64,000 nt of DNA from Paeniglutamicibacter sulfureus (GCF_030512175.1 NZ_JAULBL010000002.1:2954192-3018191), one strand, 5' to 3'. Numbered from the stretch's first letter, positions 1-11,400 are shown. Program-made: numbers and translations. Notes: generated by a model not told the origin, from the sequence alone.

Positions 1-788
1 TCTTCGCGACGGGCCGCGGCAACTTCGTCAAGGCGTTTGGCCTGGTCCTTGAGCAACTTCGCGGTGCCCTGGGCATTGCGGGTGCGGGCCGCTTCGGCCA
101 GTTCCGCTTCCAGCCGCCGGGCGGTGGCCGCCCCGTCGCTGCCGGGTGCCAGGTCCGGGGCCAGGTGCTCGAACTTCTTGGCCAGCGTGGCCACGGCCTT
201 GGGGTCGGCGGCGGCATCGGTAAGCACCCGGCCCAGCAAGGGGAACTTCGCGGGGACTTCCTTGCCGTTGAACCCGGTGTGCGGCAGCAGGTTTTCGGCG
301 CTTTGCACTCGGTGCTGCGCCTGGAAGTGCGTGAGATTCAGCCGGGCCGCCAGGAAGTCGGCGTCGTCGCGGTACAGCGGCGTGCGCCCGGGCTTGGCGG
401 GAACATCGCCCGGCAGTGCGGGGCCGGCGGCGAAGGCGGCGGGGTCCGCCAGCAATCCGTTGAGCGTTGCCAGCGGCTCCTCGCCGATGGTGTGCACCTG
501 GGCATCCCCGGCGCAGGATGCGGCCAGCAGCTGGCCGTACCCTGCCTGCCGGTAGAGGTCCTCGGAGAGTTTCACGAAGGCGGCGGCCCGGACCGGGGAC
601 GCACCGATGCCCGACGCCGCCTGGTCCAGGGCCAGGCGCAGCACCGGAACCAGCACCGCGAGCACGCGCAACGCCTCGCCCCGGGCACCGGCGGCGGTCG
701 CCGGGCCTTCCAGGGTGTCGGTCGGGCCCGGCAGCGCCGCCTTGACGGCGTCCAGGACCTCCGCAACGAGTGTTGGCGTGTTGGGCAT
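1..788 (-). CDS. HNH endonuclease-family protein, DUF222 (13E12-like) N-terminal part, cut by window edge
   Basis: Reading leftwards from an ATG at 788, at least 262 codons stay open and run off the window, so only the N-terminal part is present. The protein is Ala/Leu-rich and helical (start MPNTPTLVAEVLDAVKAALP). It contains a stretch (LYRDDADFLAARLNLTHFQA) and a following helical part typical of the DUF222 domain that precedes an HNH nuclease domain in the many 13E12-like proteins of Arthrobacter and mycobacteria. The HNH motif itself would lie outside the window. These genes occur in many diverged copies per genome and their role is not settled. The family call rests on recognition of the N-terminal domain only. 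Confidence 0.6.
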   Translation of the reverse strand, partial: MPNTPTLVAEVLDAVKAALPGPTDTLEGPATAAGARGEALRVLAVLVPVLRLALDQAASGIGASPVRAAAFVKLSEDLYRQAGYGQLLAASCAGDAQVHTIGEEPLATLNGLLADPAAFAAGPALPGDVPAKPGRTPLYRDDADFLAARLNLTHFQAQHRVQSAENLLPHTGFNGKEVPAKFPLLGRVLTDAAADPKAVATLAKKFEHLAPDLAPGSDGAATARRLEAELAEAARTRNAQGTAKLLKDQAKRLDEVAAARRE

Positions 789-875
789 GGTCCCAGCATG
801 GACCCCGCCGGGGCACCGTGGGGCGCAATGCGCGGATCTGTGGATAACGGTGGCCGGCGACCGGAACCGGAGGGA

Positions 876-906
876 TTGAGCGCCGGGAGCCCGGGCGCGC
901 TAGACT
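876..906 (+). promoter_or_regulatory. Putative promoter for the ileS T-box leader
   Basis: A -35-like TTGAGC (876-881) and a -10-like TAGACT (901-906) are separated by 19 bp, just before the T-box leader. The spacing is long, so this is tentative. Confidence 0.35.
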
Positions 907-1165
907 GGTGGCACTACGACGTCGACCCGGCAATCACCGGCGAGTCCTTGGAAGAACGGTGAACGCCCGGCATGCCGGGGAGACACCCGGTAGAACCAAG
1001 CGGGTAAGCCCGTCACAGCAGTCAACGAGCGGCCAGGAACGGTCCGGGAACACCCCGGGGCGAACCGGGCAAGCGGGGTGGTACCGCGAGGTGGAGTGAC
1101 CAATTGCTCCGCCATCGTCCCTGTGTTGGAGAACGCCTAAGCGCACACGCGCCTTCGATCACCAG
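907..1165 (+). promoter_or_regulatory. T-box riboswitch (ileS, actinobacterial type)
   Basis: The leader contains the hallmark T-box sequence TGGTACCGCG at 1079-1088. An ATC triplet at 933-935 (isoleucine codon) sits near the 5' end, where the short stem I specifier loop of actinobacterial ileS T-boxes lies. The gene downstream is isoleucyl-tRNA synthetase, which matches the ATC specifier. No hairpin followed by a T-run is seen between the T-box and the ATG. This fits the translational (Shine-Dalgarno sequestering) mode described for actinobacterial ileS T-boxes; uncharged tRNA-Ile would expose the ribosome binding site AGGA at 1164-1167. Confidence 0.88.
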
Positions 1166-1176
1166 GACTGCCGCAG

Positions 1177-4100
1177 ATGACCAGCTACCCCAAGGCCTCG
1201 ACCGACCCGCATGGCACAACGCCATCCTCTCCCCGCTTCCCGGAGATCGAGGAACGGGTCCTTTCCTACTGGAAGAACGATGAGACCTTCCAGGCCTCCA
1301 TCGACGCCCGCGATGCCGGTGTCGACGGGGCCAACGAGTTCGTCTTCTACGACGGCCCGCCCTTCGCCAACGGCCTGCCGCACTATGGGCACCTGCTCAC
1401 CGGGTACGTCAAGGACCTGGTCGCCCGCTACCAGACGCAGCGCGGCTCGCGCGTGGAGCGCCGCTTCGGCTGGGACACCCACGGGCTGCCGGCCGAGCTC
1501 GAGGCCATGAAGCAGCTGGGCATGAGCGACAAGGCGCAGATCGAGGCCATGGGCATCGACAAGTTCAACGACGCCTGCCGCAGCTCGGTGATGAAGTACG
1601 CCGGCGAATGGCAGGACTACGTCACCCGCCAGGCACGCTGGGTCGACTTCGAGAACGACTACAAGACGCTGAACGTCGAGTACATGGAATCGGTCATCTG
1701 GGCCTTCAAGCAGCTGTCCGAGAAGGGCCTGACCTACAAGGGCTTCCGCGTGCTGCCGTATTGCTGGAAGGACGAGACCCCGCTGTCCAACCACGAGCTG
1801 CGCATGGACGACGACGTGTACAAGGACCGCCAGGACCAAACCGTCACCGTTTCCTTCCCGCTGCTCGCCGGCGACACGGAAATCTCCCGGGAGCTCGACG
1901 GAGTGCAGGCCCTGGCCTGGACCACCACCCCCTGGACGCTGCCGACCAACATGGCCCTGGCCGTGGGCCCCGACGTCGTCTACGTCGTGGTGCCCGCCGG
2001 CGAAAACGGCGTGAAGGCCTCGGACGCCAGCGGAAGCTTCCTGCTGGCCGAGGACCTGCTCGGCTCGTACGCCAAGGACCTGGGTTACGCGGACGCCGCC
2101 GCGGCCGCCGCCGCCATCACCGCCCGCCACTCCGGAAAGGACCTGGCCGGGATCAGGTACGCGCCGCTGTGGGACACGTTCGCCGACGCGGAGACCTGGG
2201 GCACGGCCAACGCCTGGCAGCTGCTGGTCGCCGACTACGTCACCACCACCGACGGCACCGGCATCGTCCACCAGGCCCCCGCCTACGGCGAGGAGGACCA
2301 GAAGATCTGCGAGTCCGCCGGCATCCCGGTGATCCTCTCCATCGACGAGGGCGCGAAGTTCCTGCCGGTGTTCAAGTCCGGCCCGCTGGCCGGCATCGTC
2401 GGCGTGCAGGTGTTCGAGGCCAACAAGGCCATCACCAACGTGCTCAAGGACGACGCGCGCCTGATAAAGCAGGCCTCCTACGTGCACTCCTACCCGCACT
2501 GCTGGCGCTGCCGCACCCCGCTGATCTACCGCGCCATCTCCTCCTGGTACGTCCAGGTCACCGCGGTGAAGGACCGGATGCTGGAGCTGAACCAGCAGAT
2601 CAACTGGATCCCGGAGAACGTGAAGGACGGCCAGTTCGGCAAGTGGCTGGCCAACGCGCGGGACTGGTCGATCAGCCGCAACCGCTACTGGGGATCCCCG
2701 ATCCCGGTGTGGGAATGCGACGGCGCCGAGTGCACCCACAGCGAGGTCCACGGCTCCCTGGAAGAGATCAAGGCGGCCTTCGGGCGCCTGCCGCTGAACA
2801 ACGAGGGGCAGCCTGATTTGCACCGCCCGTTCATCGACGATCTGGTTCGCGAGCACGAGGGCTGCGCCGACAACGGCACGCTGCGCCGCGTGGAAGACGT
2901 GCTGGATGTGTGGTTCGACTCCGGGTCGATGCCCTACGCCCAGGCGCACTACCCGTTCGAGAACAAGGACTGGTTCGACACCCACCACCCGGCGGACTTC
3001 ATCGTCGAGTACATCGGGCAGACCCGCGGCTGGTTCTACACCATGCACGTGCTCTCCACCGCGCTCTTTGACCGTCCCGCGTACAAGAACGTGATCAGCC
3101 ACGGCATCGTGCTGGGCAGCGACGGGCAGAAGATGTCCAAGTCGCTGAAGAACTACCCGGACGTCAACGAGGTACTGGACCGCGACGGCTCCGACGCGAT
3201 GCGCTGGTTCCTGATGGCCTCCCCGATCCTGCGCGGCGGCAACCTGGTCGTCACCGAACAGGGCATCCGCGAGGGCGTGCGCCAGGTCCTGCTGCCGATG
3301 TGGAACGTCTGGCACTTCTTCTCCCTGTACACCAACGCGGCCAACGGCGGCGCGGGCTACGAGGCGAAGATCGCCCACAGCTCCGAGGATCCGCTGGATG
3401 CGTACATGCTCGCTGCCACCGGCGACCTGGTCCGCGAGGTCACCAAGTCGCTGGATGCCTACGACATCTCCGAGGCCGCCGAGCAGATCCGTCGCTACAT
3501 GGACACGCTGACCAACTGGTACGTGCGCCGGTCCCGCCAGCGCTTCTTCGACGAGGACACCCGGGCCTTTGACACCCTGTACACCGCACTGGAGACACTG
3601 ACCCGCGTCGCGGCCCCGCTGCTGCCGCTGGCGGCCGAGGAAATCTGGCGCGGGCTCACCGGCGGCCGCTCGGTGCACCTGGCGCAGTGGCCCGATGCGG
3701 AGCTCTTCGTCCGCAACGATGATCTGGTCGCCGCGATGGAGACCACCCGCAAGATCGCCTCGGTCGGCTCCTCGCTGCGCAAGGCCGCGAACCTGCGCGT
3801 GCGCCTGCCGCTGGCGGGCATGAGCGTCGCGGTGCCGAACGTCGCCGCGCTCGAAGGCACCTTCGCCGGCATCATCAAGGACGAGCTGAACCTGCGCTCG
3901 CTCACGCTCATCGACGCCGCCGACGCCAACGCCGCCGAGTACGGCATCAGCCAGCGCCTGGTCGTCAACGCGCGCGCCGCGGGCCCGCGCCTGGGCAAGA
4001 ACGTGCAGGTGGCCATCAAGGGCGCCAAGTCCGGGGACTGGTCGGTGGACGACGACGGAACCGTCACCGCCGGGGGACTGGGCCTGGAGGAACACGAGTA

Positions 4101-4482
4101 CACGCTCGAAACCGTCGTGGAGGCCTCCGAAGGCGAAAACTCCATCGCCGCGGCCGTGCTGCCCGGCGGCGGCTTCCTGGTGCTCGACACGCAAGTCACC
4201 CCGGAACTCGCGGCGGAGGGAACGGCGCGGGACATGATCCGCGCCATCCAGTCCGCCCGCAAGGACGCCGACCTGCTGGTCGGGGACCGCATCCGCACCG
4301 AGATCACCGCCGACGCCGCCACCGTGGCGGCGCTGCACGCCAACGCCGAGCTCATCAAGGGCGAAACGCTCAGCCTCGGGCTCGTCCTGGTGACCGCATC
4401 CGACGGGGAAGCCCCCGTGGTCAGCGTCGAAACCGTGGCCGCGGCCGAAGCCGCCGAGAACGAAATGGGACCCAACACATGA
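1177..4482 (+). CDS. ileS: Isoleucine--tRNA ligase (long, eukaryote-like type)
   Basis: Cytoplasmic class Ia aminoacyl-tRNA synthetase of 1101 residues that charges tRNA-Ile. The HIGH-type motif reads HYGH (residues 69-72, in [11 protein letters not shown]) and KMSKS is intact at 652-656 ([15 protein letters not shown]). An editing insertion (CP1) lies between them, and a tRNA-binding C-terminal part follows. The length and the HYGH form match the eukaryote-like IleRS class found in mycobacteria and relatives, a class known for low sensitivity to mupirocin; that property is inferred from the class, not measured. The start at 1177 follows AGGA at 1164-1167. The stop overlaps the folC start by 4 bp, implying translational coupling. 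Confidence 0.96.
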   Translation: MTSYPKASTDPHGTTPSSPRFPEIEERVLSYWKNDETFQASIDARDAGVDGANEFVFYDGPPFANGLPHYGHLLTGYVKDLVARYQTQRGSRVERRFGWDTHGLPAELEAMKQLGMSDKAQIEAMGIDKFNDACRSSVMKYAGEWQDYVTRQARWVDFENDYKTLNVEYMESVIWAFKQLSEKGLTYKGFRVLPYCWKDETPLSNHELRMDDDVYKDRQDQTVTVSFPLLAGDTEISRELDGVQALAWTTTPWTLPTNMALAVGPDVVYVVVPAGENGVKASDASGSFLLAEDLLGSYAKDLGYADAAAAAAAITARHSGKDLAGIRYAPLWDTFADAETWGTANAWQLLVADYVTTTDGTGIVHQAPAYGEEDQKICESAGIPVILSIDEGAKFLPVFKSGPLAGIVGVQVFEANKAITNVLKDDARLIKQASYVHSYPHCWRCRTPLIYRAISSWYVQVTAVKDRMLELNQQINWIPENVKDGQFGKWLANARDWSISRNRYWGSPIPVWECDGAECTHSEVHGSLEEIKAAFGRLPLNNEGQPDLHRPFIDDLVREHEGCADNGTLRRVEDVLDVWFDSGSMPYAQAHYPFENKDWFDTHHPADFIVEYIGQTRGWFYTMHVLSTALFDRPAYKNVISHGIVLGSDGQKMSKSLKNYPDVNEVLDRDGSDAMRWFLMASPILRGGNLVVTEQGIREGVRQVLLPMWNVWHFFSLYTNAANGGAGYEAKIAHSSEDPLDAYMLAATGDLVREVTKSLDAYDISEAAEQIRRYMDTLTNWYVRRSRQRFFDEDTRAFDTLYTALETLTRVAAPLLPLAAEEIWRGLTGGRSVHLAQWPDAELFVRNDDLVAAMETTRKIASVGSSLRKAANLRVRLPLAGMSVAVPNVAALEGTFAGIIKDELNLRSLTLIDAADANAAEYGISQRLVVNARAAGPRLGKNVQVAIKGAKSGDWSVDDDGTVTAGGLGLEEHEYTLETVVEASEGENSIAAAVLPGGGFLVLDTQVTPELAAEGTARDMIRAIQSARKDADLLVGDRIRTEITADAATVAALHANAELIKGETLSLGLVLVTASDGEAPVVSVETVAAAEAAENEMGPNT

Positions 4483-5843
4483 GCAACACCTTTGACAGGT
4501 TCTCCGTGGAGAGCGTGTACGCCGAGCTTTTGGCGCGCGCCCCGGAAAACAAGATCGAGCCGCGCATGGAGCCCATGCGCCGGGCCATGGAGATCCTGGG
4601 GGAGCCGAACAAGGCCTTCCCGATCATCCACGTCACCGGCACCAACGGGAAGACCTCCACGGCGCGGATGATCGAGTCCCTGCTGCGCGCCCACGACCTG
4701 CGCACCGGGCGCTACTCCTCCCCGCACCTTAATTCGGTCACCGAGCGCATCGCGATCGACGGCGAATCGGTGGACGATGCGACCTTCGTGCGGATCTGGG
4801 ACGAGATCCGCCCCTACCTGCAGATCGTCGACGACGAGCTCACCGCCAAGGGCGAAAACCGGCTGACGTACTTCGAGGCCGTCACCATCCTGGGCTTCGC
4901 GATCTTCGCCGACACCCCGGTGGATGTGGCGATCATCGAGGTGGGCCTGGGCGGCATCACCGACGCCACCAACGTGGGCGACGGGCAGGTCTCCGTGGTG
5001 ACCCCGATCTCACTTGACCACACCGAGCTGCTGGGCGACACCGTCGAGCTGATCGCCACCGAGAAGGCGGGCATCATCAAGCCCGGCGGCTTCCTGGTCT
5101 CCTCCGCGCAACCGGCAGCCGCCGCCCAGGTGCTGTTGGAGAAGGCCCGCGAACTCGAAACGCCCTACCGCTTCGAGGGCGTGGAGTTCGGCGTCGAGAA
5201 CCGCACGGTCGCCGTCGGCGGCCAGCAGCTGGACATCCAGGGCCTGGCCGGGCGCTACCCGGGCATCCTGCTGCCGCTGCACGGCGAGCACCAGGCGCAG
5301 AACGCCGCCGTCGCCCTGGCCGCGGTGGAGGCGTTCATCGGCGGCGGGGAAACCGCGCTGAACCACGATTTGGTGATGGAGGGCTTCGGGGCCGCCACCA
5401 GCCCCGGGCGCCTGGAAGTCATCCGCAAGGCCCCGACCGTGCTGCTGGACGCCGGGCACAACCCCGACGGCATCCGCGCCTCCGCGGCCGCGGTGAAGGA
5501 GTCCTTCGGCTTCACCAAGCTGGTGCTGGTCATCGGGATCCTGGCCGAGAAGGACGCACCGGCCATGCTCGCGCAGCTGCGCGAGTCCTATCTGGACCTC
5601 ACCGAGGACATCTGCATCACCCAGTCCAATTCCCCGCGCGCCATCCCCGCCGGGGAACTGGCGGGAATGGCGCTGGAGGCCGGGTTCAACGAGGAGGACC
5701 TCTTCGTCACCGAGCGCCTGGACGACGCCCTGGAATGGGCGGTGGGACGCTCCGAGGCCGGCGAGGACTTCGGCGGCGGCGTGCTGGTGACCGGGTCCAT
5801 CACCTTGGTGGGCGAGGCCCGCATGCTGCTGGGAGGGGAGTAG
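4479..5843 (+). CDS. folC: Bifunctional folylpolyglutamate synthase/dihydrofolate synthase
   Basis: A 454-residue Mur-ligase-like enzyme that adds glutamate to dihydropteroate and to folates in the cytoplasm. The P-loop GTNGKTS is at residues 54-60, followed by the family's substrate-loop sequence ([15 protein letters not shown]). The C-terminal Mur-ligase domain has [10 protein letters not shown]. The ATG overlaps the ileS stop in an ATGA junction, so it is co-transcribed with ileS. A ribosome binding site at the end of this gene (GGGAGGGGAG) serves the next gene, 4 bp downstream. Length and motifs are normal for the family. Confidence 0.95.
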   Translation: MSNTFDRFSVESVYAELLARAPENKIEPRMEPMRRAMEILGEPNKAFPIIHVTGTNGKTSTARMIESLLRAHDLRTGRYSSPHLNSVTERIAIDGESVDDATFVRIWDEIRPYLQIVDDELTAKGENRLTYFEAVTILGFAIFADTPVDVAIIEVGLGGITDATNVGDGQVSVVTPISLDHTELLGDTVELIATEKAGIIKPGGFLVSSAQPAAAAQVLLEKARELETPYRFEGVEFGVENRTVAVGGQQLDIQGLAGRYPGILLPLHGEHQAQNAAVALAAVEAFIGGGETALNHDLVMEGFGAATSPGRLEVIRKAPTVLLDAGHNPDGIRASAAAVKESFGFTKLVLVIGILAEKDAPAMLAQLRESYLDLTEDICITQSNSPRAIPAGELAGMALEAGFNEEDLFVTERLDDALEWAVGRSEAGEDFGGGVLVTGSITLVGEARMLLGGE

Positions 5844-5847
5844 GAAC

Positions 5848-6309
5848 ATGGCGAAAATGACCAAGGCGCAACGTGAATGGCGCCCGGGACAGCCCAAGAA
5901 GCCCCGCTCAACCCGTGTGATGTTCGCCTCCACCGTGCTGACGCTCGAGGCGTTCCTGGCGATCTTCGTCGCACTCACACTCTTCGGGCTCAAGCGCGCT
6001 GAATGGTCACCGGCACTGGTGCTCGGTGCCGGTGCCGCGGTCGCGCTGGTGTGCCTGCTCACCTGCGCGCTGCTCAAGAAACCGCTGGGATTCGCCATCG
6101 GCTGGGCGCTGCAGCTGCTGTTCATCTTTACCGGGTTCCTGCTGACTTCGATGTTCTTCATCGGGGCCGCGTTCGCCCTGACCTGGTGGTACGCAGTCAC
6201 CAAGGGCAGGGCCATGGACCTGGAGACGGCCCGCCGTGCCCGCGAGCAGGCCGCCTGGGATGCGGCGCACCCGCAGGAAGGTCCCGGCGCGGAGCCGGCC
6301 CAACCGTAG
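5848..6309 (+). CDS. DUF4233 membrane protein
   Basis: A 153-residue integral membrane protein: a basic N-terminus, then about four hydrophobic segments between residues ~25 and 118, and a charged Ala-rich cytoplasmic tail. It sits directly between folC and ndk, where actinobacteria usually carry a DUF4233 gene. The function is unknown; location suggests only co-expression with folate and nucleotide genes. The start is fixed by the strong GA-rich Shine-Dalgarno at the end of folC. Confidence 0.8.
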   Translation: MAKMTKAQREWRPGQPKKPRSTRVMFASTVLTLEAFLAIFVALTLFGLKRAEWSPALVLGAGAAVALVCLLTCALLKKPLGFAIGWALQLLFIFTGFLLTSMFFIGAAFALTWWYAVTKGRAMDLETARRAREQAAWDAAHPQEGPGAEPAQP

Positions 6310-6359
6310 AATCAATACCGACGACAACTTGCACCACCACGACAAAAGGAGCCGCACCC

Positions 6360-6776
6360 ATGGCCATTGAACGCACCCTGATCCTCATCAAGCCCGACGG
6401 CGTCAAGCGCCAGCTGACCGGCCAGATCCTTTCCCGCATCGAGGCCAAGGGCTACGTGATCGCCGAGCTCAAGCAGGTGGCCGCAACCCGCGAACTGCTC
6501 GAGGCACACTACGAGGAGCACGTGGGCAAGCCGTTCTACGAGCCGCTGGTCGAGTTCATGCTCTCCGGCCCCTTGGTGGCGGTCATCGCCGAGGGCCACA
6601 ACGTGATCCCCGGCTTCCGCTCGCTGGCCGGCACCACCGACCCGACCACCGCCGCCCCGGGCACCATCCGCGGCGACCTGGGCCGCGACTGGGGCCTGAA
6701 GGTCCAGCAGAACCTGGTCCACGGCTCGGACTCGGTCGAATCGGCCACCCGCGAAATCGGCATCTGGTTCTCCTAA
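6360..6776 (+). CDS. ndk: Nucleoside-diphosphate kinase
   Basis: A 138-residue enzyme that transfers the gamma-phosphate from ATP to NDPs through a phosphohistidine. The active-site His is H121 in NLVHGSDS, and the family pattern APGTIRGDLG is present at about residues 99-108. The ATG at 6360 follows AAGGAG (6346-6351) with 8-bp spacing; a longer in-frame reading upstream overlaps the DUF4233 gene and is rejected. It is the last gene of the ileS-folC-DUF4233-ndk run and is closed by a strong terminator. Confidence 0.96.
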   Translation: MAIERTLILIKPDGVKRQLTGQILSRIEAKGYVIAELKQVAATRELLEAHYEEHVGKPFYEPLVEFMLSGPLVAVIAEGHNVIPGFRSLAGTTDPTTAAPGTIRGDLGRDWGLKVQQNLVHGSDSVESATREIGIWFS

Positions 6777-6807
6777 CCTCCGGACCACCCCCCAAGCCGT
6801 ACGAAAG

Positions 6808-6847
6808 AGGGCCCGTCGTTTCCACGCGAGTGGAAACGACGGGCCCT
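6808..6847. terminator. Bidirectional terminator between ndk and the convergent DUF2809 gene
   Basis: A perfect 18-bp inverted repeat with a 4-nt GCGA loop (arms 6808-6825 and 6830-6847) lies between the 3' ends of two convergent genes. There is no long T-run, which is common for actinobacterial terminators. Confidence 0.85.
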
Positions 6848-6879
6848 CCCGTCTTGTCCTCGGCAGGTCGTGATCGGGT

Positions 6880-7311
6880 CTAGGCCGCCGGCCTGGCCCG
6901 GATCCTGCCCAGCAGCATGTCGATGCCCAAGGCCAATGCTGCCCCGATTGCGTAGGCCACCAGGTCCAGGGGCGCGAAGCCGGTGCCCAGCACCAGCCGG
7001 ATGGGCCCGAAGACCCGCGCCAGATCCGCCGGAATCGCGGTGAGCTGCAGCAACTCAATGAGTACGCAAAGAACCAGGGCGATGGAGGCGTTGGACCAGC
7101 GGGCAGCCTGTGGGCGCAGTACCGTGAGCAGTACGTACACCAGCACCGCGTAGAGCACCCCGCCGGCGAGGTCTGCGGCCAGGCCGGTGCCTCCGAAACG
7201 CGAGGCCAGTCCCACGACAATGACCGGGAGCACCCAGGCCGCCGCCGCCAGCCGCCGGGTCCTGGCCCCTCGGTGTTCGCCGGTGTGCGTCCTAGGCGCC
7301 GACAAAGGCAC
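6880..7311 (-). CDS. DUF2809 family membrane protein
   Basis: A 143-residue hydrophobic protein with about four transmembrane helices. The pattern of an Asn/Ser-rich loop, a helix containing IELLQL and a terminal GFAPLDLVAYAIGAALA helix fits the DUF2809 family. The 5' end overlaps the end of the VKOR gene by 20 bp, so the two are likely expressed together. An internal start is possible because the first ~17 residues are polar. Function unknown. Confidence 0.65.
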   Translation of the reverse strand: MPLSAPRTHTGEHRGARTRRLAAAAWVLPVIVVGLASRFGGTGLAADLAGGVLYAVLVYVLLTVLRPQAARWSNASIALVLCVLIELLQLTAIPADLARVFGPIRLVLGTGFAPLDLVAYAIGAALALGIDMLLGRIRARPAA

Positions 7312-7921
7312 CGGGGAAGCGCAGGACGACGGTTGCAGCGGTGATGAGAAGCAGCACGATGACAGCGACCCAGGTCCATTCGCCCGCCACGCGCCGCAGC
7401 GCCGAAGGAGCGGGAAGCACGCCGTGGGCGATGTTGCGCGCCGTGGTGTAGAGGAACATCGGGATCATCATCGCCCAGACGACCATGCAGTAAGGGCACA
7501 GGGCGTTGATCTCGTAGAGGGCCTGGGACCAGAGCCACACGATGAAGACCATTGCCAGGGTGACGCCCACCTGCACGCCGACCCAGTACCAGCGCGCGAA
7601 GCGCGCCCCGGCGAGCAATGCCATGCCGATGGTGATCACGATGCCGAAGCCCACGATGCCCAGGAAGGGATTGGGAAAGCCCAGCAGGGCTGCCTGGGTC
7701 GACTTCATGACGGTGCCGCAGGAAACCCACGGATTGAAGTCGCAGCTGGTCACGTAGTCGGGGTCCTTGTACAGGGCGATGCGCTCGAGCACCAGGATCC
7801 CCGAGGCGACCCAGGCGACCGCGCCGGTGAGCACCAGGAACAGGCCAAAGGGCCGTGCGCGGGCCATGCGCGGCACGGCGTCCGGTTCGCGTTGCGGTGC
7901 TGCTGCTTCGGACAAACTCAT
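7292..7921 (-). CDS. Vitamin K epoxide reductase (VKOR) family protein
   Basis: A 209-residue membrane protein with about five hydrophobic segments. VKOR homologues in actinobacteria reoxidise DsbA-like proteins and pass electrons to menaquinone, replacing DsbB. The conserved cysteines are visible: the loop pair C60 and C68 (CDFNPWVSC) and the active-site CPYC at C142/C145. A good Shine-Dalgarno (GAGGGAG) precedes the ATG. No DsbA-type partner is adjacent; the following gene is the DUF2809 protein. Confidence 0.92.
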   Translation of the reverse strand: MSLSEAAAPQREPDAVPRMARARPFGLFLVLTGAVAWVASGILVLERIALYKDPDYVTSCDFNPWVSCGTVMKSTQAALLGFPNPFLGIVGFGIVITIGMALLAGARFARWYWVGVQVGVTLAMVFIVWLWSQALYEINALCPYCMVVWAMMIPMFLYTTARNIAHGVLPAPSALRRVAGEWTWVAVIVLLLITAATVVLRFPGAFVGA

Positions 7922-8489
7922 GGGGGTGCTCCCTCGTGGCGGTTCGTGTTTTCCCCGTTTGCCGCCACCCGGAAGGTGGCGTGGGCGCCCGGTCGGGCCG
8001 GTGTTCGCCGGCGGCCCTAGCTGAAGTCTAGTGGCCCCCGGCGGTGCCGTTCATGCCCCGCGCCGGGGTTGGCACAAGGGGCGGGGCAAAGCGCGGCAGC
8101 CCTCTTGCCGCGCCGAAACCCCTCGGCGGCGTGCTTCGGCGTGTCGATGTGAGACAATTGCAGTGGTTGTTCGTGGATCCACAGTCTGCTTTCAACCCAA
8201 CGACAGGCTTTCAAGCCCGATTGCGATGCATCTGCTGCGAAGAGACCGCCTATACGAAGGTCTTCAGCGAATACCGCGATATGGTCGCCGCAACGTAAAG
8301 CGGCTTGCTTGGAAAAGCGCCGTTGGTCTTGCACGGATGCCGCGCCCCGCAACGGTGGGCGCACCCGGTCAAGGCAAATCCAAGGATTTCCGCTGGGACA
8401 CGCGGCCACAAGGCCCGGTCCGGCGAACCAACCAGGGGAGACGCGCTATCTGTGGGAGCAGTCGACCCGCCGAGGAGCACTCTTTTAAC
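7922..8489 (+). other. 570-bp gene-free leader of the RNase E/G gene
   Basis: No convincing gene was found between the divergent VKOR gene and the rne start. Open frames that cross this stretch in phase with rne have no supporting start signal. The region may hold the rne promoter and a long 5' untranslated leader; enterobacterial rne messages use a long leader for autoregulation, but no specific structure is assigned here. Confidence 0.4.
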
Positions 8490-11400
8490 ATGGCATTGAA
8501 TCGCGACGAATCAAAGGCAGCAATGGGCCAGGGGCCAAAGGGCCGCAGCCGTACCTCCCGCCCCCCGCGCGGCAACTTCAACGAACCGTCACCGCCGCCC
8601 CCGCGCCGGGCCATGACCCTGGCCGAGCTCAACGACGCAGCGGCCGCACCGACGCGCAAGGTGCGCGCCAACGTTTCCCCGCGCGCAACCACCGCACGCC
8701 GCGCCCCTGCCACCCGGAACGCCCCGGCCAAGGCCGCCACCGTTGAGTCGGTCGTTGCCGAGGCAACCGCCAAGGCGCAGATCCCGGCACCCGTGGCCGA
8801 GGCGGCCAAGGCTCCTGCACGCCGCGGCCCGCGCCGCGCAACCTCCGGGGTCACCTCCCCGGGAGCAGCCGCAACCGAGGCCCCGGCCGTCATCGAGGCA
8901 CCTGCCGCGCAGGCCGCAGCCGAGGCCCAGACCGAATCCATAGGCGAGAAGACCGAGGCACCTGCCGCGGAGGAAACCGCACCCAAGGCAGCCGCCAAGC
9001 GCCCTGCCCGGGGACGCGGCCGCAAGGCAACCGCCCCGGCCTCGAACACCGAGGCCCCTGCCGCCGACGAAGCCCCCGAGGCCCCTGTCACCGAGGCCCC
9101 GGCCGAAGCCACCGCGGAACAGGCCGAAGACGCCGAGCCCGCCAAGGCCACCCGTCGCCGCCCGGCCCGTGGTGGCCGCGGAGCCCGCGCCACCCAGGAG
9201 CCGGAAGCCGCGGATGCCGCCGCGGTCCAGGCCCCGGCCGCAGCCGAAGCCAGGATTGTCGAAGCCGATGAAGACGAGTCAGCAGCCGCGGAAGCCGAGC
9301 CGGCGACCATCTCCGATCCGTTCGCCATCCCCGAATCCGCGCTGTCGCTGATCTTCCAGGCACCGAGCATCCCGGTTGCCGCCAAGGCAACCGACGAGGA
9401 CGAGCTCGAGGAACCTTCCGGCCGCCGCACCCGCAACGAGGCAGCCCACGCCGATTCCGATGAGGAAAACGCGGACGGCTCAGGCGTGTCCTCCCGCCGT
9501 CGCCGTCGCCGTCGCCGCGGCGAGGCCGACCTGGAATTGGCCGGGGGCTCGGAGAGCGATCCGCCCAACACCGTCACCCGGGTCCGTGCCCCGCGCACCA
9601 CCCTGGAACCGGTGGTCTCCAACAAGGTCACGGCCGTGCGCGGATCCACCCGCCTGGAAGCCAAGCGCCAGCGCCGCCGCGACTCCCGCGAGTCCGGCCG
9701 TCGCCGCCAGGTCATCACCGAGGCCGAGTTCCTGGCCCGCCGCGAATCCGTCGACCGCCAGATGGTAGTGCGCCAGCGCGAGGACCGCATCCAGATCGGC
9801 GTCCTCGAGGACGGCATCCTGGCCGAGCACTTCGTCTCCAAGACCCAGCAGGACTCCCTGATCGGCAACGTGTATGTCGGCAAGGTGCAGAACGTGCTGC
9901 CTTCCATGGAAGCCGCCTTCGTCGACATCGGACGCGGACGCAATGCCGTGCTCTACGCCGGCGAGGTCAATTGGGACGTCGCGGGCCTGGACGGCCAGCC
10001 GCGCCGCATCGAACACGCCCTGAAGTCAGGGGACACCGTCCTGGTGCAGGTCACCAAGGACCCGGTCGGCCACAAGGGCGCCCGCCTCACCAGCCAGATT
10101 TCCCTTCCGGGCCGCTACCTGGTCTACGTTCCGGGCGGCTCGATGACGGGCATCTCGCGCAAGCTTCCCGACGTGGAGCGCAACCGCCTGAAGAAGATCC
10201 TCAAGGACCACCTGCCGGAAAACGCTGGCGTCATCGTGCGCACCGCCGCCGAGGGCGCCTCCGAGGAAGAGTTGATGAACGACATCAACCGCCTGCGCGC
10301 CCAGTGGGAAGGCATCGAGGCCGCCTCGACGTCCACCAAGACGCTGGCACCGGAACTGCTCTACGGGGAACCGGACCTGACCATCAAGGTCGTCCGCGAC
10401 GTCTTCAACGAGGACTTCACCAAGCTGATCGTCTCCGGCGAGGAAGCCTGGGACACCATCGAGGCCTACGTGACCTACGTGGCCCCGGACCTGGTGTCGC
10501 GCCTGGAGAAGTGGGAATCCGACGAGGACATCTTCGGCGCCTTCCGCATGGACGAGCAGATCCACAAGGCCCTGGACCGCAAGGTCTTCCTGCCCTCGGG
10601 CGGTTCGCTGGTCATTGACCGCACCGAGGCCATGACGGTTGTCGACGTGAACACCGGCAAGTACACCGGCTCGGGCGGAAACCTCGAGGAAACCGTCACC
10701 AAGAACAACCTGGAGGCGGCCGAGGAGGTCGTTCGCCAGCTGCGCCTGCGCGACATCGGCGGCATCATCGTCATCGACTTCATCGACATGGTGCTCGAGT
10801 CCAACCGCGACCTGGTGCTCCGCCGCCTGGTCGAGTGCCTGGGCCGCGACCGCACCAAGCACCAGGTTGCCGAGGTCACCTCACTTGGCCTGGTGCAGAT
10901 GACGCGCAAGCGCATGGGCACCGGACTGCTGGAGGTCTTCGGTGAGAACTGCGAGGCCTGTGCAGGCCGCGGCGTGATCACCCACGACGAGCCGGTCGAG
11001 CACCGCCGCTCCTTCAACTCGGCAGGTGAGCCGCAAAGTGCCGGCAGCCGCGCCGACCAGAAGCCCTCGCGGGCCGAACGCCGCCGCCGCAACCGCGGCC
11101 CGGAATCCGAGGCGCAGGCCGAGGACCAGGGTGCCGCAACCGCGCACGCCGAGACCAGGGAGCCTGAGGTCGACGAGGCCAAGGCAACTGCCACGCGCAA
11201 CGCCTTTGCCACGATCGCCGCGGCCGCACATGCAGCCCACGAACACGACGATGCCGAGGCCGCCGAGAGCGGTGCCACGCTGACCGTGGCGGGGGAGTCG
11301 GTCACGGTTCCCGCTGCGCGCCGCAACCGCCGTGCAGCCTCCTCCGAGGCCGCTGCGCCGTCGCTGACGTTGGAGAACCTGGAAGCCGCGCTTCCCGACA

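Noticed and set aside
1159..4338. Open frame of over 1000 codons on the minus strand opposite ileS
   Set aside because: It mirrors the codon structure of ileS in GC-rich DNA, has no ribosome binding site and gives Val/Gly/His-rich nonsense; ileS has clear motifs.
8031..8489. In-frame extension of rne upstream of 8490
   Set aside because: No ribosome binding site and no family-like sequence; GAGGAG supports the 8490 start.
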